Shown here: in pieces, positions 24,577-33,032 of the stretch
Layout: each line of letters starts with the position of its first letter
How positions within the stretch are numbered: position 1 is the first letter of the stretch
Assembly (NCBI GenBank): GCA_964030785.1
Contig: OZ034977.1
Location: forward strand, 30,299,152 to 30,363,151
Reading direction: 5' to 3'
Origin: Siderastrea siderea
Lineage: Eukaryota > Cnidaria > Anthozoa > Scleractinia > Rhizangiidae
Length of the DNA: 64,000 nt
The notes under the pieces: generated by a model
Told to the model about the DNA's origin: nothing
Database searches by the model: none
The model's input: the letters and a program-made list of their open reading frames with translations, nothing else
Position numbers and translations under genes: made by a program

Positions 24577-27500
24577 TCACTGGTATCCATAGGGATACGT
24601 TTGGAAGGTCTTGGCATCTACCACTCTTTTATCGTAGACCAGTTTGTAATCTTTCCTTTGGGGTAAGGTGTACAGTTGATAAGTTTGAGGGTCCCGTACG
24701 ATGTGGTGGGTATTGTAGACGGTGGTCTCACGTGGTTTGAGAAGTGGCTTTTGGATTTCATCCAAGACATTCTTCTTCATAACTTGATAATTTAATTGAC
24801 TTTTCCCCTCACTGTTAAGGCGGAAACCACGAACCTTGCACTCAACCTTTCCGTTCTTGGTGGTGTACCCATAATTTTTGGGGCCCCCGGATACAAACTC
24901 GACAATATAATCTTCGTGGACGATGCAGTCGATCTTGACGGGTTTGATCTCATTTGTAAAGTCACCAAGGTAGTTGCCCAAGGCTGGGTTGGTTTGACCC
25001 TCGTCTGTGCAATAGATGATGGAGTCTGTGTCGTAGTAAAGTACTCGTTCTCCCAAGGATTCCAAGGTCTCGTAGAGTTTGATCCGGGCATGACAGGTGG
25101 TAAAACAGGCCACAAAGATGTTGAGGTTGGGTGAGACGGGGATGTCTTCCTTTTCGTACTGATAATGGACCTCCACCATTTGATCATTGATGATGGACAC
25201 GTGACGCACGTCCATTGTATCACTGTTTAAAAACTGGTGGAAGGTTTGGGGGTCATCAAATTCTTGGACTCGGGTCTTGTTGAGTCGTTGCCCAAACTTG
25301 CCCCACATGGAATTTAGCATCATTTTAGCCAGGGTACGCAACCCTGGATTTTTTTGGATCTTGTCGTACTCCAACTGGATGCCCTCCTTCTCGTAGTAGT
25401 TTTGAATATAGGCCCGTCTTTGTTGTTCACTGTCGACTCCTTCGGGCCACCCACTGGCTTCTTGCTTGACTTTCAACCAAGTGTTGACGTAGTCTCGGAA
25501 CAACCCCTCACAAGTTTCTTCAAAATGCCAGACTTTATAGATGTACAGGACTTGGTACCCGAGGTCGACAGCTTTCTCTAATTCGGGGCTGCACCAGGTA
25601 CTTGTCAGGGCACGTTCCTCGTCGGGGTGAGGGCAATGATAGGATCTGTCTAGAAGGGGTTTGGCCATTTCTTCTTCCACACAACGAGCACAGAGAGGAA
25701 AGAGCAGTTTGTCGTCATGGCGGTAAGGCAGGACGGGATGGTACAGTTCACGGGGAGGCAGGACTTGGCACTGAATCAATCCAAAGTACTGGTGGATGTT
25801 TGTATGACCCGGATGTGTAATAAAGGTGGGATGTCCTTTACGGTAGACAGAGGTTTTGTTGACCCAAGGGTACAAGGAGGTGACATCGATGTAGTGGATC
25901 TGTTGGCCGGGCGTGACTTGATGGTACAGTTTCACTGCATTGGTACGTCCTCCACAGAAAGCGTCGCGTGGAATGAGAGGTTTTGTGCTTTGAAGGTTTG
26001 CTACAAACGTACTGATGTCAAGGGAGGTGTCTTTGAGATCGACCCAATCGCATCCCCACATTTCGACCACGGTGTATCCTTGTTCTCTTAAATCTCGGGT
26101 CCTTTGTTGCGTGTCTTCGTAGACATCTTGCATGGACCGATCACAGTGGCGTCGATGTTTTTCGTAACGGTGGGGGAAACAGCGAGGACATCCATGCCAG
26201 AAACAACCGTGATATTCGTAGATCGTGTGGGTACTGGCATCGAAACCGTCGACATGGAGCTTGGTACCAGGGATGCGATACTCGCCGGCATTTTTCGCAT
26301 GTTGAAGATGGGGTGCTTGGTGTTGTTGGCACCAGGTTAACCATTCAATGGCTTCGTAGGACTGATTGATGTTATTCTTCTTCCAAGTAAGGGTGGGTTC
26401 ACTGGCAATACTGTTAGGGATCATCCGGTTCATACGTAAATCCATGTTGCAGGCAGAAGCAATGGTGATGTGGTCAAAGGGACTGAAGCCCGCTTGAGCT
26501 TCAAACATCCATTTGAAAGTCAGACATCCTTCTTTCAAGAGCCGTACATCGGATTCACAATACGCTAGCAACTCTTTTTGAAAGTTAAACACCACGCCCT
26601 GGTCGCGTTGTTCTTGATGCCAGGTTTCGAAGGCGTGCCTGTCTTCGGGGGACATGGTTTCGGGCATGTAGTAATCGAGAGCCGGGACGGGTCCCACGTA
26701 CGTTTGGTGCTCGTGATCGGGGATATTGAACAGGTGGGGGAAGTAGCCTTTTTTCAATTCCGTTAATCCAAAGGTTGCGGGAAAGGCGGACAAAGGCATC
26801 TGGAAGAAACTCATGGAATCGATGAATCGGATGCGATCGTGCTTGACTTCCAAGAGTTTACACCCGTTGCGGAGCTGTTGGACGATCCGGTTGTCACTAT
26901 GGTATTGCTGGACGACAAAGTACCCATCGTACCCTTGGAAATTATGAGCCAGGACATTGACTTGTCGGGTATCGTTGAGTGTCAAGGTATCCAGCCATTC
27001 CAGAAAATCTCGGGTACAAGAGGGGCCTGGGAAAGGCTTGGGTTCATCGTCGTCTTCGGTTTCGGCCACGAGGAGATTAGCAATGTGTTTTTCCTGGGTT
27101 TGCATGGATTCAATATCAAAAAACACGTGCAAGGGGGGCAGGTCGTCGTCGTCCTCCTCTGGGGTGGTGGTGGTATCAGGCTCCGCCGTGGTGGTTGCCC
27201 CTCGTTTGGCGCTAGGCCCTCCTTGGTGTTTCCTCTTTCTCTTCTTCTTGTCTTGATTGGGTCTTTGAATGAAACAAAAATGGTTTTCACTGTCCACGTA
27301 TTCATGGCAAGACGGGCAGTCCACATAGTAGCATTGGTGTTTAGCAATCTCTTGTAAGCCAACGTTCAGTTTAAAACAGGTAGGACAGCGACGGCGACGA
27401 AAGCATACGGAGGACTCTTGGTTGGCTGCAGGTTTGCCCGTGTGGTCCTTACCGACATGGGCTTGGAGGCAAGTGTCTCCAAAAAAGTCCCGATGACATT

Positions 27501-28731
27501 GTTGGCAACGTTGGGTGGCTTTCTGGTGTCGAGGGTACGCTGCCTGGAAATCAGGGCACTCTTTTTGGCGACAGGCCCCGCATTGTTTTTTCTTGTTGCA
27601 GCGATGGTGATCTTCGGTGTTGTAGGGTTTCCAACAGTGGGCACAGACGTAACTGGATCCGAAAAACCCGGGTAAACGGGTGATGACGTCGTAATGGTTA
27701 TGGTCGTGCAACAGGATCAGTTGTTTGTCTTGGGGCTCTCCATAGGTGGTGATGTGATAAGATCGATGAGCATCCACCAGGATGATCTGGTACCCAGCCA
27801 GGGACGGGGATTGACTGAAGGCCGTCAAGGCGTCGTAACTGCAAGCACCTGGAGGGACGCGAGCTTCGTCATGGAGCCGCAACGCGAGTTCCCTTTGAAG
27901 TTGTCTTCCTTGTCGAATGGCTTTTTCTTTTGGGTGTTGGTTCACTCTGGCCTTGGCCGTGACGAGGGCTCTGGCACTACAGAGGTCATCTGTATTTTTA
28001 ATTGTGATGACCGAGGTTTTCCGGGTCGTTAAGGCTTGGTGGGTTGGGTGGCCTGGTTTGCCACGGCGAGGTTTGCCGGTTCCCTGAGGGGCATATTGGA
28101 CTTGAGTAATGGATAATTGAAAGGAGTCATCCATTTCAAATTGTTCGTTGCTATTCAAGGCTTGCGCTAAACGGTGGAATAGGGCCTCCACACGCTCTGT
28201 GTCTTGTCGCCATTCACCTGCACGTAATCCCCAGCCCTGAAAATTATTGTGGAGTCTGTTTGAGGCGATAGTGAAGTAGAGTCGATCTTGATCGTTGAGC
28301 TCAGGCGTGGTGTCTAACACTTGATTCACCGCTCGACGTAAAGCATCTTGTAGGGCTTGGGTAATGTTTTAACCTGGAATCAAGTTCCCCGTTTGGCGTA
28401 AACGGGTATTGAAATGACGTTCATGCACTCCCATACGCGTGCTCCGACGGTCGACATAGGGTTGGATGTCGAACTGGAAGGCACCCTCTGCATTGGTATC
28501 CAACCCTCCACCAGTTTGTTGAAGGAGATGGGTTTGAAACGCACGTTGCCGTTCAAAAGTATCCAAGGCCTCTTGGCAGAGGTCGTCACTGTCCGACATC
28601 TCTTCATTGGCTACCAAAGGTTCATCAGGGGAATTCGCTGTCGTCTCTTCTTCTCTCTCAGAGGCCGAGGGGTGTACCAAGGTCAAAATCTCTTCAGTGG
28701 TCAGGCCACTTGGGCCTGGCTCAGAAGCCAT
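24577..28731 (-). pseudogene. POLB: Protein-primed family B DNA polymerase, interrupted by one in-frame TAA
   Basis: This is the replicase of the element. The main open part (codons from about 28368 down to 24577, about 1265 residues) shows, numbered from GTG 28329: Cys/His zinc-binding region (230-355); Exo I FDIES (404-408), Exo II NFQGYD (463-468), Exo III YCESD (590-594); a nuclease-like insert with VDGFD and YEYHGCFWHGC (about 681-715); palm motif A DVTSLYP (815-821), motif B KMMLNSMWG (1002-1010) and motif C DTDS (1100-1103). All catalytic aspartates are present. The upstream 120-codon frame (28731-28372, starting ATG 28731) is in the same frame, ends in TAA at 28369-28371, and its end is immediately continued by polymerase-like sequence with no ATG for about 80 codons. 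The two are therefore best read as one gene with a nonsense codon; stop readthrough is the alternative. A TATA box lies at 28766-28772. Confidence 0.88.
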
Positions 28732-28765
28732 GATCAGATGAACTGACTGGAGGTCGGTGTTCGGC

Positions 28766-28772
28766 TTTTATA
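28766..28772 (-). promoter_or_regulatory. TATA box of polymerase gene
   Basis: TATAAAA on the minus strand lies about 35 nt before the ATG at 28731, at the usual core-promoter distance. It is one half of the divergent promoter region 28732-28919. Confidence 0.75.
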
Positions 28773-28800
28773 GGGTAAAAAGTCATTCCTCGCAACGTAT

Positions 28801-28912
28801 TGTGGGTTAACTAGGGTGGGGGGACCCCCTCCCCCCTCCTTAGATAGACCATCAGGCTTTGCGGGGAATGATCCCAGAGAGTATAAAACAGATCGAATCT
28901 CGAGGTGAGTCA
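28801..28912 (+). promoter_or_regulatory. Early-type promoter module (TTAGATAGACCA - TTTGCG - TATA - AP-1)
   Basis: TTAGATAGACCATCAGGCTT+TGCGGGG (from about 28840) is followed by TATAAAA (28882-28888) and a perfect AP-1 site TGAGTCA (28906-28912) just before ATG 28920. The GATAGACCA...TTGCG block recurs before the genes at 43734 (minus) and 44102 (plus), and the GAGGTGAGTCATCC block recurs twice near 43866-43925. GAG/GTGAGT at 28904 also matches a splice donor. Confidence 0.7.
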
Positions 28913-28919
28913 TCCCAAG

Positions 28920-29318
28920 ATGGACTCTCGCTATGAGAAGCTGTTAGAAGAGTTCGAGAAGTTTCAAGTGCAACAAATTTTAAATGAGGTTAAGAAGTGG
29001 ACAGTCGACGACGAAGACATCAGGGAGTATGGTGAAGAGTTGTTGGAGGAGAGAAGGAAAAGGAGGCAGGTCGCCCAAGCAGCTCAGGCAGCACGGCACA
29101 CCTACATGCAACAGCACTGGAACCCGGGCTGCTACCCCCAACTCACCACCGAGTGGTACATCCGGGGCCTCGACTTCTGCTGGACCAACTGGCACCACAA
29201 ATTCAAGAGGCCCCAGACACCTCCGCCAGCCCCGCCGCCGCCGTCGCCCGAGCTCTGTCGAAAGCTGCCCATGCGGTCGCCGAGGCCCCATGAGTTCCCC
29301 ACAAAACGACAGCGATAG
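28920..29318 (+). CDS. Hypothetical early protein (overlaps the next gene)
   Basis: The frame codes 132 residues from ATG 28920 (the frame is open back to GTG 28905, but the TATA spacing favours 28920). The N-terminal half is charged and helical (KLLEEFEKFQVQQILNEVKK; EELLEERRKRRQ), followed by an aromatic patch (TTEWYIRGLDFCWTNWHHKF) and a proline-rich tail ending in KRQR. The tail overlaps the following gene by 29 bp in the +1 frame. It is not recognised. Its promoter module suggests early expression. It may be a separate protein or, through splicing or frameshifting, the N-terminus of the next one. Confidence 0.6.
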   Translation: MDSRYEKLLEEFEKFQVQQILNEVKKWTVDDEDIREYGEELLEERRKRRQVAQAAQAARHTYMQQHWNPGCYPQLTTEWYIRGLDFCWTNWHHKFKRPQTPPPAPPPPSPELCRKLPMRSPRPHEFPTKRQR

Positions 29319-30189
29319 CGATGACGACGAAGACGACATTGACTTGGACAACAACAATAAAGTGGCAGAGATCCTGGCGAAAGAAGAGCGACGACTGGCG
29401 CAGCGACGGGCAATCCAAGCGAGGTACCGGGCCAGATATCCTGAGCGACTAGCCGAGCAGAGACGTCGGTACCGGGCCAAACATCCTGAGGTAATGGCCG
29501 CCCAGAAACGTCGGTACCGGACCAAATATCCTGAGCGAGTAGCCGAGCAGAAACGTCGGTACCGGACCAAATATCCTGAGCGAGTAGCCGAGCAGAGACG
29601 ACGGTATCGGGAGAGGTGTCGGGCCTACCTGAAACAGTACTATAAGGAGCGTGCAGAACGAATCCGGGAGCACAAAAGGCAATTTTACCGATCGGAAGCA
29701 GGTCAACGGTGGCAGAAACAATACTTAGCGAGAAAGCGTGAGAGCTCGGCCCTCTTACGTCGACAAAGAGCGCCCATGGTCCAAAAGAGAACGGAGGAGA
29801 AACGCCAAGCCTTAGGACCCCTCAAATTAACCGTGACCCTGGAAGATTTTATGCAGGACTTTCATGATTCCCTCTCGCCCACCCCGGAGGATTCTAGGGA
29901 TCAACCTAGTACCATAATGGACATGGATTCAGGGGTGCTTGATCCTCTGGATCATTTTGTAGGCGACGAATCGTCCCTTTCTTCTTGTGACATGTGGGAC
30001 GATGGGAAAGGATTTTTGGACAATTTACTCGATGACTTGCCGTCGTCGTCATCGGACGACTCTTTGTTGGACAATTTACTGGAGGAGTTCGATGACTTGT
30101 CGTCATCGGACGACTGTTTGTTTGACTTTTTAACTGACATGATGCTGCAGGAGGATTCTTCGTTTGATTTGGATGACTTTGTCACTTAA
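29290..30189 (+). CDS. Basic-repeat protein with acidic activation-like tail, candidate transcription regulator
   Basis: The frame codes 299 residues from ATG 29290 (MSSPQNDSD); the frame is open upstream to 28984, but that part is alternate-frame sequence of the previous gene. After an acidic start (DSDDDEDDIDLD) come five tandem 15-residue units of the type RYRxxYPERxAEQRR (about 50-125; 45-bp DNA repeats), a Lys/Arg/Tyr-rich helix, then a Ser/Asp/Leu/Phe-rich tail with repeated LLDNLL-type clusters (from about residue 215 to the end). A basic nucleic-acid-binding region plus a DDL/F-rich tail resembles eukaryotic activators; function is inferred only. It is driven by the shared early-type promoter. 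Confidence 0.72.
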   Translation: MSSPQNDSDSDDDEDDIDLDNNNKVAEILAKEERRLAQRRAIQARYRARYPERLAEQRRRYRAKHPEVMAAQKRRYRTKYPERVAEQKRRYRTKYPERVAEQRRRYRERCRAYLKQYYKERAERIREHKRQFYRSEAGQRWQKQYLARKRESSALLRRQRAPMVQKRTEEKRQALGPLKLTVTLEDFMQDFHDSLSPTPEDSRDQPSTIMDMDSGVLDPLDHFVGDESSLSSCDMWDDGKGFLDNLLDDLPSSSSDDSLLDNLLEEFDDLSSSDDCLFDFLTDMMLQEDSSFDLDDFVT

Positions 30190-30202
30190 ACCCTCGTTTT
30201 CG

Positions 30203-30341
30203 TATTTTTGGCAGAACTTTGTTGAAATCGTATGACTATTTGTCAGAACATCGTATTAGTATTTGGCAGAACTTTTTTTGAAATCGTATGACTATTTGGC
30301 AGAACATCGTCTTAGTATTTTTGGCAGAACATTGAACTTTT
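30203..30341. repeat. About 57-bp tandem repeat in 3' UTR
   Basis: Units starting at 30203, 30260 and 30316 share TTGGCAGAAC, GAAATCGTATGACTATTTG and CAGAACATCGT. They follow the stop of the plus-strand gene and lie at its convergence point with the late block. Confidence 0.85.
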
Positions 30342-30395
30342 TTGAAGACACAACTCATGAACAAAATGAGACAGTGATTGACATTTTCATTTGCT

Positions 30396-30401
30396 TTTAT
30401 T
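30396..30401 (-). terminator. Poly(A) signal for the late (minus) block
   Basis: AATAAA on the minus strand lies 26 nt past the stop of the PLA2 gene, at the leftmost end of the late block. Confidence 0.65.
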
Positions 30402-30426
30402 TACTCAACATGGTATGTCATTAAAT

Positions 30427-30774
30427 TTACAATTTTAAACGTTTCTTGGCTTGCATGATTTTCTTGACCACCCGTTCCGTTTTGTTTTTCTTGCCGGGTA
30501 ATCGATCAATGGCTTGGATCATCTTGGTATCGGCTTTCCATTTCTCTTGCAAATTCTTGGCACGACTGTAATCAATGTCGTGTTGTTTAGCAATCTGGTC
30601 CAAGCGATTGATCCCTGGATCCCCACGTTTCAGACGTTTGGCCAAATGGGTGCCAGGGCCCATGTATTGATACCCAGGCCAATGAAATTCCTTCCCGGTC
30701 TTAGCAATCCATTTTTGTACATCCAAGGCCCCTCCTCGTTGGGTGCGTCCCCTTCTCCTCCTCTTGGTGGGCAT
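30427..30774 (-). CDS. Parvovirus-type phospholipase A2 domain protein
   Basis: The 115-residue protein has a basic leader (RRRRGRTQRGG, residues 5-15), a candidate adenain-type cleavage site, then a compact PLA2 signature: calcium loop YMGPG (37-41), a GDPGINRLDQIAK helix, catalytic HDIDY (65-69) and a downstream Asp (82). In parvoviruses such domains breach endosomal membranes during entry, and PLA2-like proteins are known in adintovirus-like elements. A virion-associated entry role is inferred. The C-terminus is lysine-rich (KKIMQAKKRLKL). It is the last gene of the minus block. Confidence 0.85.
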   Translation of the reverse strand: MPTKRRRRGRTQRGGALDVQKWIAKTGKEFHWPGYQYMGPGTHLAKRLKRGDPGINRLDQIAKQHDIDYSRAKNLQEKWKADTKMIQAIDRLPGKKNKTERVVKKIMQAKKRLKL

Positions 30775-30776
30775 GT

Positions 30777-31103
30777 TTAGTCACTGTCGTCGTAATGCAA
30801 TCGACGTCGTAACTTTTTGCCACGAGCCCAATCTTCCCAACCGGGTAAAGGTTTCAATCGTTCCACTTCTCGAGCGGGTGCTTTGCCTTTGCCTTTGCCT
30901 TTGCCTTTCGCGAAACCACTTTCGGCTAAATGTTTTTCCCAAGTCTTGCGTCGTTCTCGCACGGCTTGTAAACGCGACCGGATATCCCCTCGACTGGTGG
31001 ATGGGGCCTCTTTCTTGAGAATGGGAATCTTACTGGTGGTGGCTGCTCCTTTGCCTTTCTTGGTTGCAGGGACGGGCTGCCTTTTATCATGCGCTTCAAC
31101 CAT
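30777..31103 (-). CDS. Hypothetical basic protein
   Basis: The frame codes 108 residues from ATG 31103, ending 2 nt before the PLA2 gene. The protein is Lys/Arg-rich, with a GKGKGKGKGK run (about 70-80), a helical REVERLKPLPGWEDWARG stretch and an acidic end (HYDDSD). It overlaps the previous gene by 178 bp in another frame, so either both are real or one tail is spurious; the two frames may also have been one gene split by an indel. It is not recognised outside Polintons. Confidence 0.5.
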   Translation of the reverse strand: MVEAHDKRQPVPATKKGKGAATTSKIPILKKEAPSTSRGDIRSRLQAVRERRKTWEKHLAESGFAKGKGKGKGKAPAREVERLKPLPGWEDWARGKKLRRRLHYDDSD

Positions 31104-31417
31104 TGTTCCACGGGTCCCGTCACCAAATCGCCGGCTTCTTCCTCGCCTTCTTCGCCTGGTGGACCACCCGGTGCACCAACCCCCACACCTCCGGGAAATT
31201 GACGAATGCGTTTGGTTAACTTGGTTAATTCTTGACTCAACAGTTTGGTTTGAGCATTCACCAGGGCTGGGGGTAATTGGGAGTTGGCTAACAAGACATG
31301 TTTTTTGGCGGCGAGCGTTGCGGCTTTGTTCAACAAGGCATTTTCGGTGAGTTCTCCTTTGTAATATTGAATGAGTTGTTCCAAGTCCTTATGGGGAATC
31401 ATGTAGACCTCGTCCAT
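30926..31417 (-). CDS. Hypothetical Polinton protein with MIPHKDLEQL start
   Basis: The frame codes 163 residues from ATG 31417. The first 90 residues are helical and well composed (HKDLEQLIQYYKGELTENAL; SQELTKLTKRIRQF), followed by a Gly/Pro/Glu linker (GVGVGAPGGPPGEEGEEE) and a basic tail. The N-terminal layout resembles a hypothetical protein often seen in cnidarian Polintons (recollection). The C-terminal third overlaps the next gene in another frame. Function is unknown; the position in the late block suggests a virion or assembly role. Confidence 0.6.
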   Translation of the reverse strand: MDEVYMIPHKDLEQLIQYYKGELTENALLNKAATLAAKKHVLLANSQLPPALVNAQTKLLSQELTKLTKRIRQFPGGVGVGAPGGPPGEEGEEEAGDLVTGPVEQWLKRMIKGSPSLQPRKAKEQPPPVRFPFSRKRPHPPVEGISGRVYKPCENDARLGKNI

Positions 31418-31629
31418 GGTGGTTGACTACAATCGGGGCAAAGTTCCCCGTCTTCTACCGCACGACAGCTCTCACAAAGACGGGCCCTCAAGATATGTTG
31501 GTACTCTCGATACAACAGGTGATATTTATGCTTCCAATAAGAACATTCGTCTTTCCACTTGTCGGTTTCCCGATTGGCCTCTTGTAACAGAGCCATCCAC
31601 GTAGGGAGGGTTAACGAACACATTGACAT
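31399..31629 (-). CDS. Small coiled-coil protein with CxxC-CxxC zinc knuckle
   Basis: The frame codes 76 residues from ATG 31629; the frame is open to GTG 31683, but that part lies inside the tail of the neighbour. A charged helix (LQEANRETDKWKDECSYWKH) precedes a four-cysteine cluster CESC...CPDC (about residues 53-67), likely binding one zinc. It overlaps both neighbours by 19 bp. A TATAAAA lies at 31736-31742. It is not recognised. Confidence 0.6.
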   Translation of the reverse strand: MSMCSLTLPTWMALLQEANRETDKWKDECSYWKHKYHLLYREYQHILRARLCESCRAVEDGELCPDCSQPPWTRST

Positions 31630-31928
31630 AACACGTGATGGAGTCCTTGAAACAACCCGCGTCCTTTTTGTTGGACTAACCACTGACGACGTTTTTTGAC
31701 GGAATGTCGACGACGTCCCAAATCACGTAGCACCTTTTTATAGGGTTGAAGTTTAGCCAGCATGGGTGGGGTCACAGGAATCTTGTTTTTTAAGAAGTTC
31801 AAGACCAGTTCACTCACAGCATTGATTTGATCGGCATTGGCATGTTGTAACAACTCTTGACGTTTGGAACCATTGGCTTCTTGTAACATGGACCGTAAAA
31901 ACGGTAATTGACGTCGAAGACGTTGCAT
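31611..31928 (-). CDS. Conserved Polinton small basic protein (LVQ-KG type)
   Basis: The frame codes 105 residues from ATG 31928. A helical bundle-like N-terminus (LPFLRSMLQEAN; DQINAVSELVLNFLKNKIPV) is followed by a basic segment (YKKVLRDLGRRRHSVKKRRQ) and WLVQQKG, after which a hydrophobic tail is expected; here it ends QGLHHVLCQCVR. The pattern of a helical domain, then basic residues, then LVQ-KG recurs in Polinton and adintovirus-like genomes from my recollection. The biochemical function is unknown; a DNA-condensing or capsid-assembly role is possible. Confidence 0.7.
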   Translation of the reverse strand: MQRLRRQLPFLRSMLQEANGSKRQELLQHANADQINAVSELVLNFLKNKIPVTPPMLAKLQPYKKVLRDLGRRRHSVKKRRQWLVQQKGRGLFQGLHHVLCQCVR

Positions 31929-31931
31929 CCT

Positions 31932-32102
31932 TTATCGGTGACGACGACGATACCGTTGGTTGGCTTTTTGGATCGTGCGTTTTATACGTTTATCCGTTTC
32001 CAAGGCCACGGCTTTCCCTAATCCCACCATGGCGGGGACCAATAGATTTAAAAAACCACCTCGTTGACGACGTCGTCGTCGTCTTCTTCTCAAGGTTACC
32101 AT
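31932..32102 (-). CDS. pX-like core peptide precursor (short)
   Basis: The frame codes 56 residues from ATG 32102. An arginine run (eight Arg) plus QRGG is followed by a hydrophobic helix (FLNLLVPAMVGLGKAVAL) and a basic tail ending RYRRRHR. The layout is that of adenovirus pX/mu-type precursors: a DNA-binding basic leader, a protease site at RGG and a membrane-active or hydrophobic segment. It is a paralogue of 37319-37513. The start overlaps the stop of the upstream gene by 7 nt. Confidence 0.7.
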   Translation of the reverse strand: MVTLRRRRRRRRQRGGFLNLLVPAMVGLGKAVALETDKRIKRTIQKANQRYRRRHR

Positions 32103-32425
32103 GGACGGTTCATCAAAAGACGTTGAAGGGCTTTGTTTTGTTTGATCACGTCTCGCGTCTCTTTATAGCCTTGACGGGTATTGCGTTTCAAATCTTGCCA
32201 CCAACCCCCACCTCGTTGTCGGTAATGTTGTACATTATCGGTAATGCCTTTCAAGGCTTGACCGCCTAATTTGCCTAAAGCGAGTCCAAACCCAGGTGCT
32301 GGACGTGATAGAAACATACTCATGCCATGGGCAATTTTATCCACCAAACGGGGTTTGCGACGCATTAAAGCCCCTCCTCTTTGTTTCCTTTTTCTGCGTC
32401 GTCGTCGTCGTCGTTGGACGGCCAT
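32096..32425 (-). CDS. Core-like basic protein with two QRGG sites
   Basis: The frame codes 109 residues from ATG 32425. The leader RRRRRRRKRKQRGG (5-18) and an internal YRQRGGGWW (about 68-76) give two candidate adenain-type sites, which would release a middle fragment containing an amphipathic/hydrophobic segment (MSMFLSRPAPGFGLALGKLG). The C-terminal part is Lys/Arg-rich. This resembles adenovirus core or pVI-type precursors in layout only; no sequence family was recognised. An ATAAAAA TATA-like element lies near 32460. Confidence 0.68.
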   Translation of the reverse strand: MAVQRRRRRRRKRKQRGGALMRRKPRLVDKIAHGMSMFLSRPAPGFGLALGKLGGQALKGITDNVQHYRQRGGGWWQDLKRNTRQGYKETRDVIKQNKALQRLLMNRPW

Positions 32426-33030
32426 GGTTCTAAGAGTGTAGGACTGGGAGGGAGCGGCTTTTTATCGATCCAATAGTCTTTGGGTCTCAAGGGACGAGGA
32501 CATCCGTCTACATAGCATAGGGCTTCCACGGGTTGGTACACAAAATGACGATGGTAATCTTGCACACATCGTTTGGGTAATGGAGGGGTGAAATCCACAA
32601 TGGTATCATCCAAGGTTTGCATCTTGATTAAAAATCGTTCCAGATCCTCCAAGGGAACATCCCGGACATGGGTTTTCAATTCGGTCAAGGCTTTGGCATA
32701 GGTGGTAAACGCAAATCGACTCATGGTCACTTTAAATCGGTATTGTTTAAAATCATTCCATCCTTTGACCACGGTCCCCACCGCCGCCAAACAGGCCACC
32801 AATGTACTGTTTTCCAAAAGTGGACCCGCAATCATGCCTGCGGCCAGCAGGAGTAATGCCATGCCATTGAACAAGGCATTGATCCACTTGTAATGATTCA
32901 ACATTTTTCGATAACACCACCATTGTTGATGGTAAAAAGCATACAAGGAATCCATCCGTTGTAATAATTCCGGGGGGAATCGAATACCATGATGTTTCGA
33001 TCCATTCAATAACGACACGACGGTTTTCAT
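32365..33030 (-). CDS. Two-TM membrane protein, SLATT-like
   Basis: The frame codes 221 residues from ATG 33030 (GTG 33036 is also in frame). An N-terminal amphipathic region with several Trp/Tyr (YAFYHQQWWCYRKMLNHYKW) leads into two adjacent hydrophobic segments (about 50-70 NALFNGMALLLLAAGMIAG and 75-90 TLVACLAAVGTVV). A long helical region (FKQYRFKVTMSRFAFTTYAK, ALTELKTHVRD) and an acidic Asp-run tail follow. The 2-TM-then-helix layout resembles the SLATT effector family that pairs with SLOG domains in prokaryotic conflict systems; this is a hypothesis. The 3' end overlaps the next gene by 61 bp. Confidence 0.68.
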   Translation of the reverse strand: MKTVVSLLNGSKHHGIRFPPELLQRMDSLYAFYHQQWWCYRKMLNHYKWINALFNGMALLLLAAGMIAGPLLENSTLVACLAAVGTVVKGWNDFKQYRFKVTMSRFAFTTYAKALTELKTHVRDVPLEDLERFLIKMQTLDDTIVDFTPPLPKRCVQDYHRHFVYQPVEALCYVDGCPRPLRPKDYWIDKKPLPPSPTLLEPWPSNDDDDDAEKGNKEEGL

Positions 33031-33032
33031 CC

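Noticed and set aside
26839..27362. Open frames opposite and offset to the polymerase
   Set aside because: They are shadow frames within PolB with no promoter, no recognisable motif and Ser/Val-rich repeat composition from the Asp/Thr codons.
28980..29570. 196-residue minus-strand frame with RYRRFCSATRSGYL-type repeats
   Set aside because: It is the antisense image of the 45-bp repeats of the plus-strand basic protein; the repeat regularity comes from that gene.
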